Shown here: piece after piece, positions 1 through 7,836 of the stretch | How positions within the stretch are numbered: position 1 is the stretch's first letter | How the letters are laid out: each line of letters begins with the position of its first letter | Assembly: GCA_025451425.1 (NCBI GenBank) | Contig: JANWKK010000236.1 | Coordinates: forward strand, 1-11,293 | Length of the DNA stretch: 11,293 nt | Source: Gemmatimonadaceae bacterium | GTDB lineage: Bacteria > Gemmatimonadota > Gemmatimonadetes > Gemmatimonadales > Gemmatimonadaceae | Direction: 5' to 3' | Position numbers and translations under genes: made by a program | Notes under the pieces: model-generated | Seen by the model: only the letters and a program-made list of their open reading frames with translations | Database searches by the model: none | Told to the model about the DNA's origin: nothing

Positions 1-1763
1 CGGGCGTGAGTTCCGATCGTGCGCGCAGCGAGCTCGCAATGATTGGCCGCACGCCGCTACCGGAGTTCCCACGGCCAGTATGGGCGAATATGAAGGACGG
101 AATGCTCGTGCTTCCGTTGCAGGACGCCATCGCGGCCGAATCAAAGCCCATGCTCTTCGCGATCTCCGGCGCGGTGCTCGTGCTGCTCGCGATCGTCTGC
201 GTCAACGTTACGAATTTGCTCGTCGGGCGCGGCGCGCAGAGACGCGGTGAGTTCGCGATGCGCATCGCGCTCGGTGCCGGCCGCGGCCGACTCGTGCGGC
301 AGGTGCTCACAGAAACAGTTCTGCTCGCGCTCATTGGCGGTGTACTGGGACTGGTGGTCGCCCAGGTGGGAGTTCAGGGCTTGATCGTTCTCAGCCCTCC
401 GGGCTTACCGCGGGTGGACGTGATGGGGCTCAATGGCGCGGTTTTCGTCTTTGCGCTCGCCGTGACGACATTGATCGGCCTAACGATGGGCCTCGTTCCG
501 GCCGTCGCCGCAACGCGCTCGGGGCTCCACGAAGGCCTGCAGCAGGGCTCTCGGCGAATGGCGGGAGGACGCCGGGTCGTGCGCAGCGCGCTCGTCGTCG
601 CCGAAGTGGCCCTTGCGCTGGTTCTGCTGGTGGGTGCCGGCCTGCTGATGCGTAGCTTGCAACGCCTGTTCGCCGTGGCGCCCGGCTTCACAGCGCCACA
701 CCTCCTGACGATGCAGATCATCGAACCTGGCCGCGCGTACCACGCCGATAGCGCGCGAGCACGGTTCTATGAGCAAGCACTCGATGCTGTGCGTCATGTC
801 CCGGGCGTCACCGCTGCCGCCTTCACAAGTCAACTGCCGCTGAGCGGAGATCTCGACGGGTACGGCTACGAATTCCAGTCGAGACCGACCGTCAAACCGG
901 GCGAAGACGGGAGCGCACTGCGCTATGTGGTAACGCCGGGATATTTGAGCACGATGGGAATACCGCTCGTCCGTGGGCGCTGGTTCGACGAGAGCGATGT
1001 ACGCGGGGGACCCGAGGCGATCGTCATCAGCGAGTCGTTCGCGCGGCGACAATTCGGCGATCAGAATCCGGTCGGCCAGCGCGTTCGCTTCGGTCCCGAG
1101 ACGAGCAGCGACCGGCCGTGGGACGTCATCGTCGGCGTCGTTGGCGACGTGAAGCAGGAGTCGCTCGCCTTCGGTCAGACAGCAGCGTTCTATGTACCAA
1201 TGGGCCGCTGGTGGTGGGTGGACAACGTGCAGTCGCTCGTCGTGCGCACCAGCGGCGACGCCGCGGCCCTCGCGCCGAGTATCAAGCGCGCCGTCTGGAG
1301 CGTGGACGCGAACCAGCCGATTGAGCGTATCGTGACGATGGACGCGCTCATTGCGAAGACGGCGTCACAGCGGCGATTCGCACTGGTGGTCATCGAGACG
1401 TTCGCGTTCGCCGCATTGTTGCTGGCGGCACTGGGGATCTACGGCGTGCTCTCCGGCCGCGTCACCGAGCGCATGCGTGAGATCGGTGTCCGATCAGCAT
1501 TGGGCGCGACTCGCAGCAGCATCCTTGGGCTCATCGTGAGGCAGGGAATGAGCCTAACGCTCATCGGTGTCATGATCGGCCTGGTCGGCGCGACCGCGGC
1601 GACGCGAGGGATCATGACGTTACTCTTCGGCGTGTCGCGCCTCGATCCAATTACCTACGTCGCGGTCGTGGTGCTGCTCGCCGGTGTTGCGATGATTGCG
1701 TGTTCGTTGCCGGCCTGGAGGGCGGCGCGGGTTGATCCCGCGATCACGCTTCGATCCGAGTAA
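1..1763 (+). CDS. ADOP-type MacB/FtsX permease, 3' part (5' end outside window)
   Basis: This is the C-terminal part of a large inner-membrane permease of the MacB/FtsX superfamily. The reading frame is already open at base 3, so the apparent GTG at base 6 is internal. The N-terminal helix and most of the first periplasmic domain lie upstream of the window. Counting from base 6, hydrophobic stretches lie at about residues 49-77, 97-129, 144-170 and 192-222. A soluble periplasmic (MacB_PCD-like) domain follows at about 223-455, then a second FtsX core at about 459-487, 509-536 and 548-580. The FtsX cytoplasmic motif occurs twice, as FAMRIALGAG and EIGVRSALGAT, the duplicated architecture of ADOP permeases. 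The tail VDPAITLRSE resembles the ends of the other two permeases in the window. No ATPase is nearby; family members are thought to act in efflux or envelope processes, but the substrate is unknown. The gene ends convergently, 36 bases before the next one. Confidence 0.9.
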   Translation, partial: GVSSDRARSELAMIGRTPLPEFPRPVWANMKDGMLVLPLQDAIAAESKPMLFAISGAVLVLLAIVCVNVTNLLVGRGAQRRGEFAMRIALGAGRGRLVRQVLTETVLLALIGGVLGLVVAQVGVQGLIVLSPPGLPRVDVMGLNGAVFVFALAVTTLIGLTMGLVPAVAATRSGLHEGLQQGSRRMAGGRRVVRSALVVAEVALALVLLVGAGLLMRSLQRLFAVAPGFTAPHLLTMQIIEPGRAYHADSARARFYEQALDAVRHVPGVTAAAFTSQLPLSGDLDGYGYEFQSRPTVKPGEDGSALRYVVTPGYLSTMGIPLVRGRWFDESDVRGGPEAIVISESFARRQFGDQNPVGQRVRFGPETSSDRPWDVIVGVVGDVKQESLAFGQTAAFYVPMGRWWWVDNVQSLVVRTSGDAAALAPSIKRAVWSVDANQPIERIVTMDALIAKTASQRRFALVVIETFAFAALLLAALGIYGVLSGRVTERMREIGVRSALGATRSSILGLIVRQGMSLTLIGVMIGLVGATAATRGIMTLLFGVSRLDPITYVAVVVLLAGVAMIACSLPAWRAARVDPAITLRSE

Positions 1764-1769
1764 CGACAG

Positions 1770-1810
1770 ATTCCTCGCTGCGCTCGGAATGACAGTCGAT
1801 CACTCATTCC
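1770..1810. repeat. Intergenic hairpin repeat between convergent permease genes
   Basis: ATTCC at 1770-1774 pairs with GGAAT at 1786-1790 around a CGCTGCGCT-containing loop. GGAATGA at 1786-1792 can instead pair perfectly with TCATTCC at 1804-1810, which overlaps the end of the minus-strand permease. The two hairpins exclude each other. Translated forward, the element reads RFLAALGMT, a string I recall from many spurious small ORFs in environmental genomes; that points to a dispersed repeat, but this is memory and not a search. There is no T tract, so a bidirectional terminator role is only possible. Confidence 0.5.
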
Positions 1811-4217
1811 GTAGCGCGATTACTGGATCCGCCGTCGCAGCGCGGCGAGCCGGGATCCAGCATGCGATGATCGCTACTGCGAACAGAAGCGCCGGGACAC
1901 CAACGACAATCGGGACGTAGATCACGCCGCGCGACGCGTGAATCTCGATGAGCAGCGCGATGATCCAACCAATGAGCGCGCCCCAACCGATAGCGCCGAG
2001 CGTGTCCCTGGTGATCTCGACGACGATCCGATTGACGGACGCGCCCAGCGCGTGGCGCACGCCAATCTCCACCGCGCGGCGCGAGATCGAATACGAAACG
2101 ACCGCGTAGATGCCGATTGCCGCCAGAATCAGCAGCAGCGGTCCGAGCACGACGAACATTCGCGCCGGGATTCGGCGCAGGAAGAGATTCTTCTCGATGT
2201 GATCGTCGAGCGTACGGATGTCGTACACGACGAGCGCTGGGTCGAGCTCATGGACAACGCGTCGAATCTGCGGTGCGACTTGTTCGGCGGCGCGTGCCGA
2301 ATGGACATGAATTTCTCCCGTCGCCGCCGGCCGGTCGCGATACGAGAAGTACAGCACCGGCGTCGGTCGCTCCCCGAACGAGTCATTGATCGTTGTACGG
2401 ACCACGCCGACGATGACGTAGCTCTTGCCGCGCGATTCGATGCGGCGGCCGATCGCCTGCGCAGCGGGCAGATAGCGTCGGACGAACGCTTCGTTGACGA
2501 TCACCTGCGGCGGTGACGTCGCGTCGCTGAGCGCAGCGAAATCGTGACCGGCGCGCAATGGAATGCCGAGTGTCTTGAAGTAACCCGGCGTGACGACATT
2601 GTTCAGCGCCTGATCCGTTCCGGCGTCAGCCCGGGCTCGGCCCTCGATCGTAAAGGAACGAAGTGGTAGCCCGTGAATGTCGAGTGGCACCGACATCGCG
2701 ATCGCCGCGGCATCGACGTTAGGCATTGTGGCGAGCCGATCGACGAGCGTCGACGCAAAGGTCAAGCTCTGCGCGCCAGTTGGATTTTTTGCCGAGAGGT
2801 CATACGCGGCGAGGAGGACGCCCTCCCGTCGAAAGCCCGTATCGGTTTCGCGCGTCTCGCGAAAGCTGCGGAAGAAGAGTGCGGCGGCAGTGAGAACAAT
2901 GAGTGCGAGCGCGACCTGGGTCGACATGAGCGCGTTGCGCGTGCGGCTTCGGCCGGCGGATTGAATGCCCGCGCGCATCGCGCTTTGCGGATCGACGCGT
3001 GCCAGCTGCAACGCCGGAGCGAGGCCGAAAATGAAGCCACACGCGACCCCTAACCCCATCGCGAAAGTCAGAGTGACGATATCGACGCTCGTTTGAAGCT
3101 TGATCGGAAAGGCGCCGATCATCGGCACGGCCCGCAGCGCCTGCGTGGCCCACACAGCGAGCGCAGCACCGGCCGCCGCGCCGAGCAGCGCGAGGGTCAA
3201 GCTTTCGGTGAGCAGCGAAGCGGTGATGCGCCATGGCCCCGAGCCTAACGCGAGCCGGACGCCGATCTCCCGTTGGCGGGCGCTGGCGCGTGCCAGGATG
3301 AGATTGGCCGTGTTCCCGCAGACGGCCAGAAGGACAAGAAGCATTACGCCCTGCAAGACGAGGATGGCGCGTGCGAGCATGAGCTGCGGTCCGCGGGGGG
3401 CGCGCCAGAACGGAAGTAGTTCCGCGCCAACCTTGTCGTTCGTTTGCGGATAGAGCAGCGCGATGTCGCGCATCGCCGCATCTACCTCGCCCTGCGCGCG
3501 TGTGGCGGTAACGCCGCGGCCAAGGCGAGCCATGAGGTTGTAGCCGCGCAGGCTCCGATCATCGAGCTCGCGATTCCCCGCAAACAACACCGACGACATC
3601 GTCGCCGGGATCCAGAGGTCGAAGTTGAGCGCGAGCACCGTGCCCTGAAAACCGGCGGGCGCGACGCCGATGATCGTGAGTGGACGCTCATTTACTCGAA
3701 GCGTTTGGCCAATAGCATCTGGTGATCGATTGAAGCGCGTCTCCCAGTACTCGTGGGAGATCACGACGACCGGTTCGGTGCCAGGGCGCGCGACCTCCTC
3801 AGGCCTGAGAAACCGTCCCGCCGCCGGGCGCAAGCCGAGCGCCGAGAAATAGTTGTCCGAGACAAGCAAGCCATAGCTTCGCTCGACGTGATCGGCGGCG
3901 CCGACCGTAAACGGCGCCATGCGGAACGCAAGCAGGTTTGGCAACGAGGGGAGTCGGGAGCGCAGATCGCGATACTCCAGCCACGACGAGCCGGGATGCG
4001 CGCCATTCTCCGTGCGTGATTCGATGAGCTGGAAGCTCGCGGCGTCGGCGACACCCGGGAGTGGTCGTAAAATGACCGCCTGCACCCAGGAGAACACGGC
4101 AGTATTGACGCCGATACCGATGCCCAACGATCCGATCACGACGCCGGCGACGATGGGGCTGCGCTTCATCATACGCCAGGCTTGGCGCAGGTCGCTCGCG
4201 AGAGAGCTCATCATCAT
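1800..4217 (-). CDS. ADOP-type MacB/FtsX permease, last gene of padR operon
   Basis: A complete permease of 805 residues, the usual ADOP length. The N-terminus (DLRQAWRMMKRSP, then a helix at about 21-43) is followed by a first periplasmic domain to about residue 280. The first FtsX core carries EIGVRLALG at 317-325. A second periplasmic domain follows, and then a second core carrying EIGVRHALG; the tail is DPVIALRNE. The frame opens further upstream (4280), but three tandem ATG codons at 4217, 4214 and 4211 fit better. The first overlaps the TGA of the preceding gene as ATGA, so translation is probably coupled; no clear Shine-Dalgarno is seen. It follows padR and the HAAS-like gene in one operon, so it is the likely regulated output. 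No ATPase is adjacent; the substrate cannot be told. Its N-terminus differs from the canonical DVRYALR form seen in the permease at 7837-10326. Confidence 0.92.
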   Translation of the reverse strand: MMMSSLASDLRQAWRMMKRSPIVAGVVIGSLGIGIGVNTAVFSWVQAVILRPLPGVADAASFQLIESRTENGAHPGSSWLEYRDLRSRLPSLPNLLAFRMAPFTVGAADHVERSYGLLVSDNYFSALGLRPAAGRFLRPEEVARPGTEPVVVISHEYWETRFNRSPDAIGQTLRVNERPLTIIGVAPAGFQGTVLALNFDLWIPATMSSVLFAGNRELDDRSLRGYNLMARLGRGVTATRAQGEVDAAMRDIALLYPQTNDKVGAELLPFWRAPRGPQLMLARAILVLQGVMLLVLLAVCGNTANLILARASARQREIGVRLALGSGPWRITASLLTESLTLALLGAAAGAALAVWATQALRAVPMIGAFPIKLQTSVDIVTLTFAMGLGVACGFIFGLAPALQLARVDPQSAMRAGIQSAGRSRTRNALMSTQVALALIVLTAAALFFRSFRETRETDTGFRREGVLLAAYDLSAKNPTGAQSLTFASTLVDRLATMPNVDAAAIAMSVPLDIHGLPLRSFTIEGRARADAGTDQALNNVVTPGYFKTLGIPLRAGHDFAALSDATSPPQVIVNEAFVRRYLPAAQAIGRRIESRGKSYVIVGVVRTTINDSFGERPTPVLYFSYRDRPAATGEIHVHSARAAEQVAPQIRRVVHELDPALVVYDIRTLDDHIEKNLFLRRIPARMFVVLGPLLLILAAIGIYAVVSYSISRRAVEIGVRHALGASVNRIVVEITRDTLGAIGWGALIGWIIALLIEIHASRGVIYVPIVVGVPALLFAVAIIACWIPARRAATADPVIALRNE

Positions 4218-4843
4218 TCGATGGGTGTGAACACGCGCGCACAAACTCGATCGGCGCGCGCGAGGATGGCGATCGTGCACGTCCAGATGACGATGTCGAT
4301 GCTGCTTTCGGTGAGTGCCTTGGCGGGATGTACCCAGCCGTTTTGTGCGGCGTGAAAGAGCACCATCGATGTGGCGAGCGTCGCGAGCGTGCCGAGGAGG
4401 CGCACCGGATGTTGCTCGAGTCGGGCGCAGAACGAATCGATGTCGAGCTCCCAGGCGGCGACCAGCGCCACGACGAGCATGGTCGAGAAAGCCGCCGATG
4501 GCACGAATGATGGCGAGAGACTCAGAGTGGTCCGGCTCTCGAAGCGCAGATTCATTACGATCTGAATGACCAGGGCGCAGAGCGTCGCGGCAAAGGAGGC
4601 CGCGAGGACGCGGACGACGTGGGTGAGCACCCGATTGTGACGGTGTGCTCGCTCGAGTGCGTCGCCGACGAGCGCGGGGCTGCCGAAGCGCTCGATCGCC
4701 GCGCGGAGCGCGTCGGGCTGTCCGCCCGCGTCCCCGAAGTGACTCTCGAGCTCCCGTCGCAGCTCGTCACGCTCTCGGGCGGTCGCAACCTTCGCATCGC
4801 GAACGACGCGATCGATCAGCTCTTTGAGTCGCTGATCATCCAT
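4214..4843 (-). CDS. HAAS-like / permease-prefix-domain membrane protein
   Basis: A 209-residue protein with a charged helical cytoplasmic head (about 1-70) and four predicted membrane helices at about 72-101, 114-134, 144-168 and 179-200. The head holds an ELESHFGDAG motif followed by an AAIERFGSPALVGDAL motif. This pattern is typical of the HAAS / DUF1700 / 'permease prefix' domains, which are found next to PadR regulators and are thought to bind them. It starts at an ATG overlapping the end of padR by 8 bases, with a GGAG six bases upstream, and ends in an ATGA overlap with the permease. The position suggests a membrane partner that modulates PadR or the permease. The family call rests on pattern and context; the helical tail itself is not one I recognise. 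Confidence 0.7.
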   Translation of the reverse strand: MDDQRLKELIDRVVRDAKVATARERDELRRELESHFGDAGGQPDALRAAIERFGSPALVGDALERAHRHNRVLTHVVRVLAASFAATLCALVIQIVMNLRFESRTTLSLSPSFVPSAAFSTMLVVALVAAWELDIDSFCARLEQHPVRLLGTLATLATSMVLFHAAQNGWVHPAKALTESSIDIVIWTCTIAILARADRVCARVFTPIE

Positions 4844-5171
4844 GCTCGGCTCCGAGGATGGCGCGCATCGCAGCGGATATCGCGTCCCACTGACGCCGCT
4901 TCGAGTCCGCGTGGCGGCGGCCCTTCGCGGTCAGAGCGTAATACTTTCGTGCGCGCCCGGTGTCACTGTCGCGCCAGCTCGCCTTGAGAAAGCCAGCGCG
5001 CTCCATCTGATGCAGCGCGGGATAGAGTGTTCCTTCCTTCATCTGAAACTGACTGGCGCTTCGCCGTTCGGCTTCCTGAAGGATCTCGTAGCCGTACATC
5101 GCGCGCTCGCTGAGGAGCGAGAGGATCAGGACGCCAACAGTTCCAGTGAGAAATTCGCGGTCATAGTTCAT
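4836..5171 (-). CDS. PadR family transcriptional regulator
   Basis: A compact 111-residue DNA-binding protein of the PadR-s1 type. The winged-helix signature is plain: LILSLLSERAMYGYEI at about 15-30, the recognition-helix block EGTLYPALHQMERAGFL at about 46-62, and the wing with RARKYYALTAKGR at about 73-85. A short C-terminal helix for dimerisation follows. The frame stays open to 5240, but the added N-terminal residues would be encoded by the operator repeats. MNYDREFLTG starting at 5171 matches the usual PadR start, where a short leader precedes LTGTVGVLILSLL. It is the first gene of the padR-HAAS-permease operon and probably represses it from the repeats at 5201-5244. The ligand or signal is unknown. 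Confidence 0.93.
   Translation of the reverse strand: MNYDREFLTGTVGVLILSLLSERAMYGYEILQEAERRSASQFQMKEGTLYPALHQMERAGFLKASWRDSDTGRARKYYALTAKGRRHADSKRRQWDAISAAMRAILGAEHG
4850..4853 (-). promoter_or_regulatory. Ribosome binding site of the HAAS-like gene
   Basis: GGAG on the minus strand lies six bases before the ATG at 4843, inside the end of padR. It supports that start and the 8-base gene overlap. Confidence 0.55.
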
Positions 5172-5200
5172 GACGGGACGCCTGGCGGAGCGGTGGGCCC

Positions 5201-5244
5201 TGGTACCTTGGCGGCCAAGGTATGGTACCTTGCACAGCAAGGCA
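5201..5244. promoter_or_regulatory. Two tandem 22-bp operator-like repeats (candidate PadR sites)
   Basis: Two head-to-tail 22-bp units (5201-5222 and 5223-5244) agree at 16 of 22 positions: each has TGGTACCTTG, five variable bases, then CAAGG. Each unit is also an inverted repeat. The first is TACCTTGG-CGG-CCAAGGTA at 5204-5222, and the second CCTTGC-ACA-GCAAGG at 5228-5242. The dyad centres (5213 and 5235) are 22 bp, about two helical turns, apart, so two dimers would sit on one face of the DNA. The site lies 30 bases before the padR start, the expected place for PadR autoregulation. Confidence 0.7.
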
Positions 5245-5245
5245 A
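5217..5245 (-). promoter_or_regulatory. Possible sigma70 promoter of the padR operon
   Basis: On the minus strand TTGCCT (5245-5240) is separated by 17 bases from TACCTT (5222-5217), a weak match to -35 and -10. Both elements sit within the operator repeats, so a bound repressor would block it. A start near 5210 would give a leader of about 40 bases before padR. The -10 is poor, so this is tentative. Confidence 0.35.
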
Positions 5246-5267
5246 GAGGAGTGGGGCGGGGAGGCAG

Positions 5268-5299
5268 AAAAAGCGGCCCAGATCAATCGTTAGGCCGCT
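5268..5299 (-). terminator. Intrinsic-terminator-like hairpin, minus strand
   Basis: Read on the minus strand, AGCGGCC (5299-5293), a 14-base loop and GGCCGCT (5278-5272) form a 7-bp GC-rich stem, and the stem's last T begins a run of five T (5272-5268). It lies upstream of the padR promoter region, so it would stop minus-strand transcripts before they enter the padR operon. No minus-strand gene ends nearby (the closest ends at 7837). The loop contains one copy of the GCCTAACG octamer. Confidence 0.5.
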
Positions 5300-5311
5300 G
5301 TCCTCGAACCC

Positions 5312-5326
5312 CGAGCTCCCAGCTCG
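5312..5326. repeat. Short perfect inverted repeat upstream of the protease lipoprotein
   Basis: CGAGCT-CCC-AGCTCG is a perfect 6-bp dyad with a 3-base centre, 46 bases before the ATG at 5372. It could be an operator or a small leader hairpin for that gene. Such dyads arise by chance in GC-rich DNA, so confidence is low. I see no convincing plus-strand promoter in 5245-5371. Confidence 0.3.
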
Positions 5327-5371
5327 AGTTTGAGGCCTTGCTGAAGTCGTTTGGCAGGGCCAAGATCGTGG

Positions 5372-7810
5372 ATGCGCCGCCTCGTCGCCGTTCTCGCCCT
5401 GCTCGGCATCGCAGCCTGCCGCGGCAAGGACTCAACTCGGCCCGTGCCCGTCGCGTCCGTGACGCTTTCCAGCGACACCGCGACGCTGGTCCCGACGGCT
5501 GCGCTGCAGCTGACCGCCGCGGTGAAAGACGCATCAGGTCACACCCTCTCCCGCTCCGTCGCCTGGGCGACTTCCAACCCCGCTCGCGCGACCGTGTCGA
5601 CCGATGGACTCGTGCAAGGGGTTGCAGCGGGCGCCGCGTCGATCACTGCAACGGTCGACAACATCACGGCGTCCACACAAGTCACTGTCAAGGAAGGCGC
5701 GATCGTCGGCGCGAGCGGCGCCACGGTGACAGCACAGAATGGAGTGGCGACGCTGATCGTTCCTCCGGGTGCGCTCACGTCGAACGTCATGATCACCATC
5801 GAGCCGGCGACGAATACACCAACAACGACGCGGCTCGTCGCCGGCTCGGCCGTGGATGTCCAGCCGGCGAATCTGCGGTTCGCGTCGGTGGTGCAACTCC
5901 GGCTCAAATACTCGCCGGGGCAGTTGCCGACGGGTGCGTCGCAGCAACTCCTGCGCATGCAGCGCGCGGTCGGGGGTGTCTGGCAACTGGTCGATGGTAG
6001 CGGAGTCGATACGGTCGCGGGGATCGTGAACGCAAGCCTAACGAGCCTGAGCACGTACGCCGTTCTGTCGTCGCCGATTACGACCGTTTCGCTCTCGACC
6101 GACAAGGCGACACTCGATGTTGGCACGACCTTGCAACTTGCGGCAACGGCGCTGGACGAGGCGAACGCTCCCGTGCCCGACGCACCGATCACGTGGACCT
6201 CTGCGAACTCGGCGATCGCCGGCGTGTCATCCGCTGGACTCGTGATGGCGGTCGCACCGGGTGGACCAATCGATATTACGGCGACGAGCAACGGACGGAG
6301 CGCAAAGGCCTCGATCACCGTCACCGCGAAGCAATTCGTTGGTGTCTCGGCCACTGCGATCAATTTTGCGGCAGCGCTGACCGGGCCGGATCCAATATCT
6401 CAGCAGGTTGCGATCAGCAGCATCGGCATCGCGGCGTTGAATGGCCTAACGACGTCGATCGTATATCAGGCTGGGCAGCCGACGGGTTGGCTCACTGCGA
6501 CGCTCGCGGCGACGACGACACCGACGCAGCTCACGATCCGGGCGGCGACGCTTGCCCTGGCGCCTGGGAGCTATACGGCGACCGTGACTGTTGCCTCGAG
6601 CGTGCCCGCAACCGCATCGGCCAACATCGACGTCCTGTTCGTCATCTCCGCTCCGAGCATTGCGATCAACGCGGGAGACGACCAGACGGCCATGGCGGGA
6701 ACCGCGGTTCCGGTTGCTCCCTCAGTGATCGTGCGGGATGGCAACGGTCACCCAATGCTTAACGTGACCATCACGTTCCAGCCCACCAACGGTAGTGGCG
6801 TCGTTAGTGGTGCGCTCACGACTACCGACGCAAATGGCGTTGCCACGGCCGGCAGCTGGACCCTGGGCCCGATCGCGAATCCCGATTCACTCCGTGTGAC
6901 GGTATCCGGGCCGGGATTCAGTAACGCCAATAACTCGATCGCGTTCGGGGCGACCGGTTGCAGCGGTGGCGGGGGCACGGGCTTCGCGATCACCATTTGC
7001 TACGGAACACCAATGAGCCCATCGGAGCGTGCGGCGTTCGAAAACGCGGCCGCGCGCTGGAGCTCACTGATCACGAGCGACGTCGCGGATGTTACCATCT
7101 CTGTTCCGTCGGGAGCGTGTGGGCAGAGTTCACCGTCAGTGAACATGACGATCGATGATCTTCTGATCTTTGCTCGTATCGAGCCCATCGACGGCGTGAA
7201 TGGCGTCCTCGGCGCCGCGGGTCCGTGCATCATCCGCTCATCGAATGGACTTCCGATCATCGGTCTGATGCGATTCGACGACGCGGACGTCGCATCACTC
7301 CTCTCAAAAGGTCAGCTCGATGAGGTAGTGTTGCACGAGATGGGTCACGTCATCGGCATTGGATCACTGTGGCCGCGCTTCAACCTCCTCGCGAATCCGT
7401 CGCAACCGGGCGAGCCGACCGTCGACACGCACTACATCGGAGCGGGAGGATTGGCTGGCTTCGATCTCATCGGCGGCATCAGCTACGTCGGTAGCCTGAA
7501 GGTGCCAGTGGAGAACCAGTTTGGCCCGGGCACGATCAATAGCCATTGGCGCGAGAGCGTGCTCGGGAACGAGCTGATGACCGGCTTCCTCAACACCGGC
7601 AGCAATCCGCTCAGCGTGTTGACCGTCCGTTCGCTCGAGGATCTCGGCTACACGGTCAACGCAGCCGGAGCGGATCCGTTCCAGTTGACGCTATCGCTCC
7701 GGGCGCAGATTCAGTCCGACGCGGACCGGCGTCCGTACGGCGACGACGTGATTCACGGCCCGATGTATACCATCGATCACCGTGGCCACCTAACGAGAAT
7801 CAGGATCTGA
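5372..7810 (+). CDS. Ig-like-domain lipoprotein with leishmanolysin-like zinc protease domain
   Basis: An 812-residue exported lipoprotein. MRRLVAVLALLGIAAC is a lipoprotein signal with the lipobox ending at Cys16. The ATG at 5372 is preferred over an in-frame TTG at 5351 because it puts MRR directly before the hydrophobic core. Domains in order: a Big2-like Ig fold (about 27-107), a ZU5-like segment (about 110-226), a second Big2-like fold (about 236-318), a BACON-like stretch (about 325-430), a Big1-like fold (about 430-525), and a metalloprotease domain (about 530-785). The protease has HEMGH at 655-659 with Glu656 as catalytic base, a third zinc ligand probably at His725 (SHW), and a Met-turn ELMTG around Met736. 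A far-removed third His is the hallmark of leishmanolysin (M8) metzincins rather than HExxHxxGxxH types. The domain's several cysteines may form disulfides. It probably acts on the cell surface or in the periplasm. It is divergent from padR and convergent with the next permease (26 bases between stops). Confidence 0.85.
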   Translation: MRRLVAVLALLGIAACRGKDSTRPVPVASVTLSSDTATLVPTAALQLTAAVKDASGHTLSRSVAWATSNPARATVSTDGLVQGVAAGAASITATVDNITASTQVTVKEGAIVGASGATVTAQNGVATLIVPPGALTSNVMITIEPATNTPTTTRLVAGSAVDVQPANLRFASVVQLRLKYSPGQLPTGASQQLLRMQRAVGGVWQLVDGSGVDTVAGIVNASLTSLSTYAVLSSPITTVSLSTDKATLDVGTTLQLAATALDEANAPVPDAPITWTSANSAIAGVSSAGLVMAVAPGGPIDITATSNGRSAKASITVTAKQFVGVSATAINFAAALTGPDPISQQVAISSIGIAALNGLTTSIVYQAGQPTGWLTATLAATTTPTQLTIRAATLALAPGSYTATVTVASSVPATASANIDVLFVISAPSIAINAGDDQTAMAGTAVPVAPSVIVRDGNGHPMLNVTITFQPTNGSGVVSGALTTTDANGVATAGSWTLGPIANPDSLRVTVSGPGFSNANNSIAFGATGCSGGGGTGFAITICYGTPMSPSERAAFENAAARWSSLITSDVADVTISVPSGACGQSSPSVNMTIDDLLIFARIEPIDGVNGVLGAAGPCIIRSSNGLPIIGLMRFDDADVASLLSKGQLDEVVLHEMGHVIGIGSLWPRFNLLANPSQPGEPTVDTHYIGAGGLAGFDLIGGISYVGSLKVPVENQFGPGTINSHWRESVLGNELMTGFLNTGSNPLSVLTVRSLEDLGYTVNAAGADPFQLTLSLRAQIQSDADRRPYGDDVIHGPMYTIDHRGHLTRIRI

Positions 7811-7836
7811 GGTGCGTAAAGCAGTTGTCTCCCCGA

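Noticed and set aside
480..1052. 190-codon minus-strand ORF inside the first permease
   Set aside because: It is antisense to a clear permease frame, has no recognisable motif and an arginine-rich composition typical of GC-rich shadows.
1938..2516. 192-codon plus-strand ORF within the second permease
   Set aside because: It is antisense to conserved FtsX sequence and is an Arg/Asp-rich shadow product.
4218..4280. Upstream in-frame start for the second permease
   Set aside because: It would add a charged tail lying inside the HAAS-like gene; the ATGA overlap at 4217-4214 is a far better start.
5170..6000. 276-codon plus-strand ORF overlapping padR, the control region and the lipoprotein start
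   Set aside because: The product is low-complexity Arg/Gly/Ala and runs across operators; the Ig-like lipoprotein frame is the real one.
5539..6363. 274-codon antisense ORF in the lipoprotein gene
   Set aside because: It mirrors the repetitive Ala/Thr/Val codons of the Ig-like domains; no start signal or domain is visible.
7811..7836. Terminator between the convergent lipoprotein and permease genes
   Set aside because: The 26-base gap has no hairpin or T tract.
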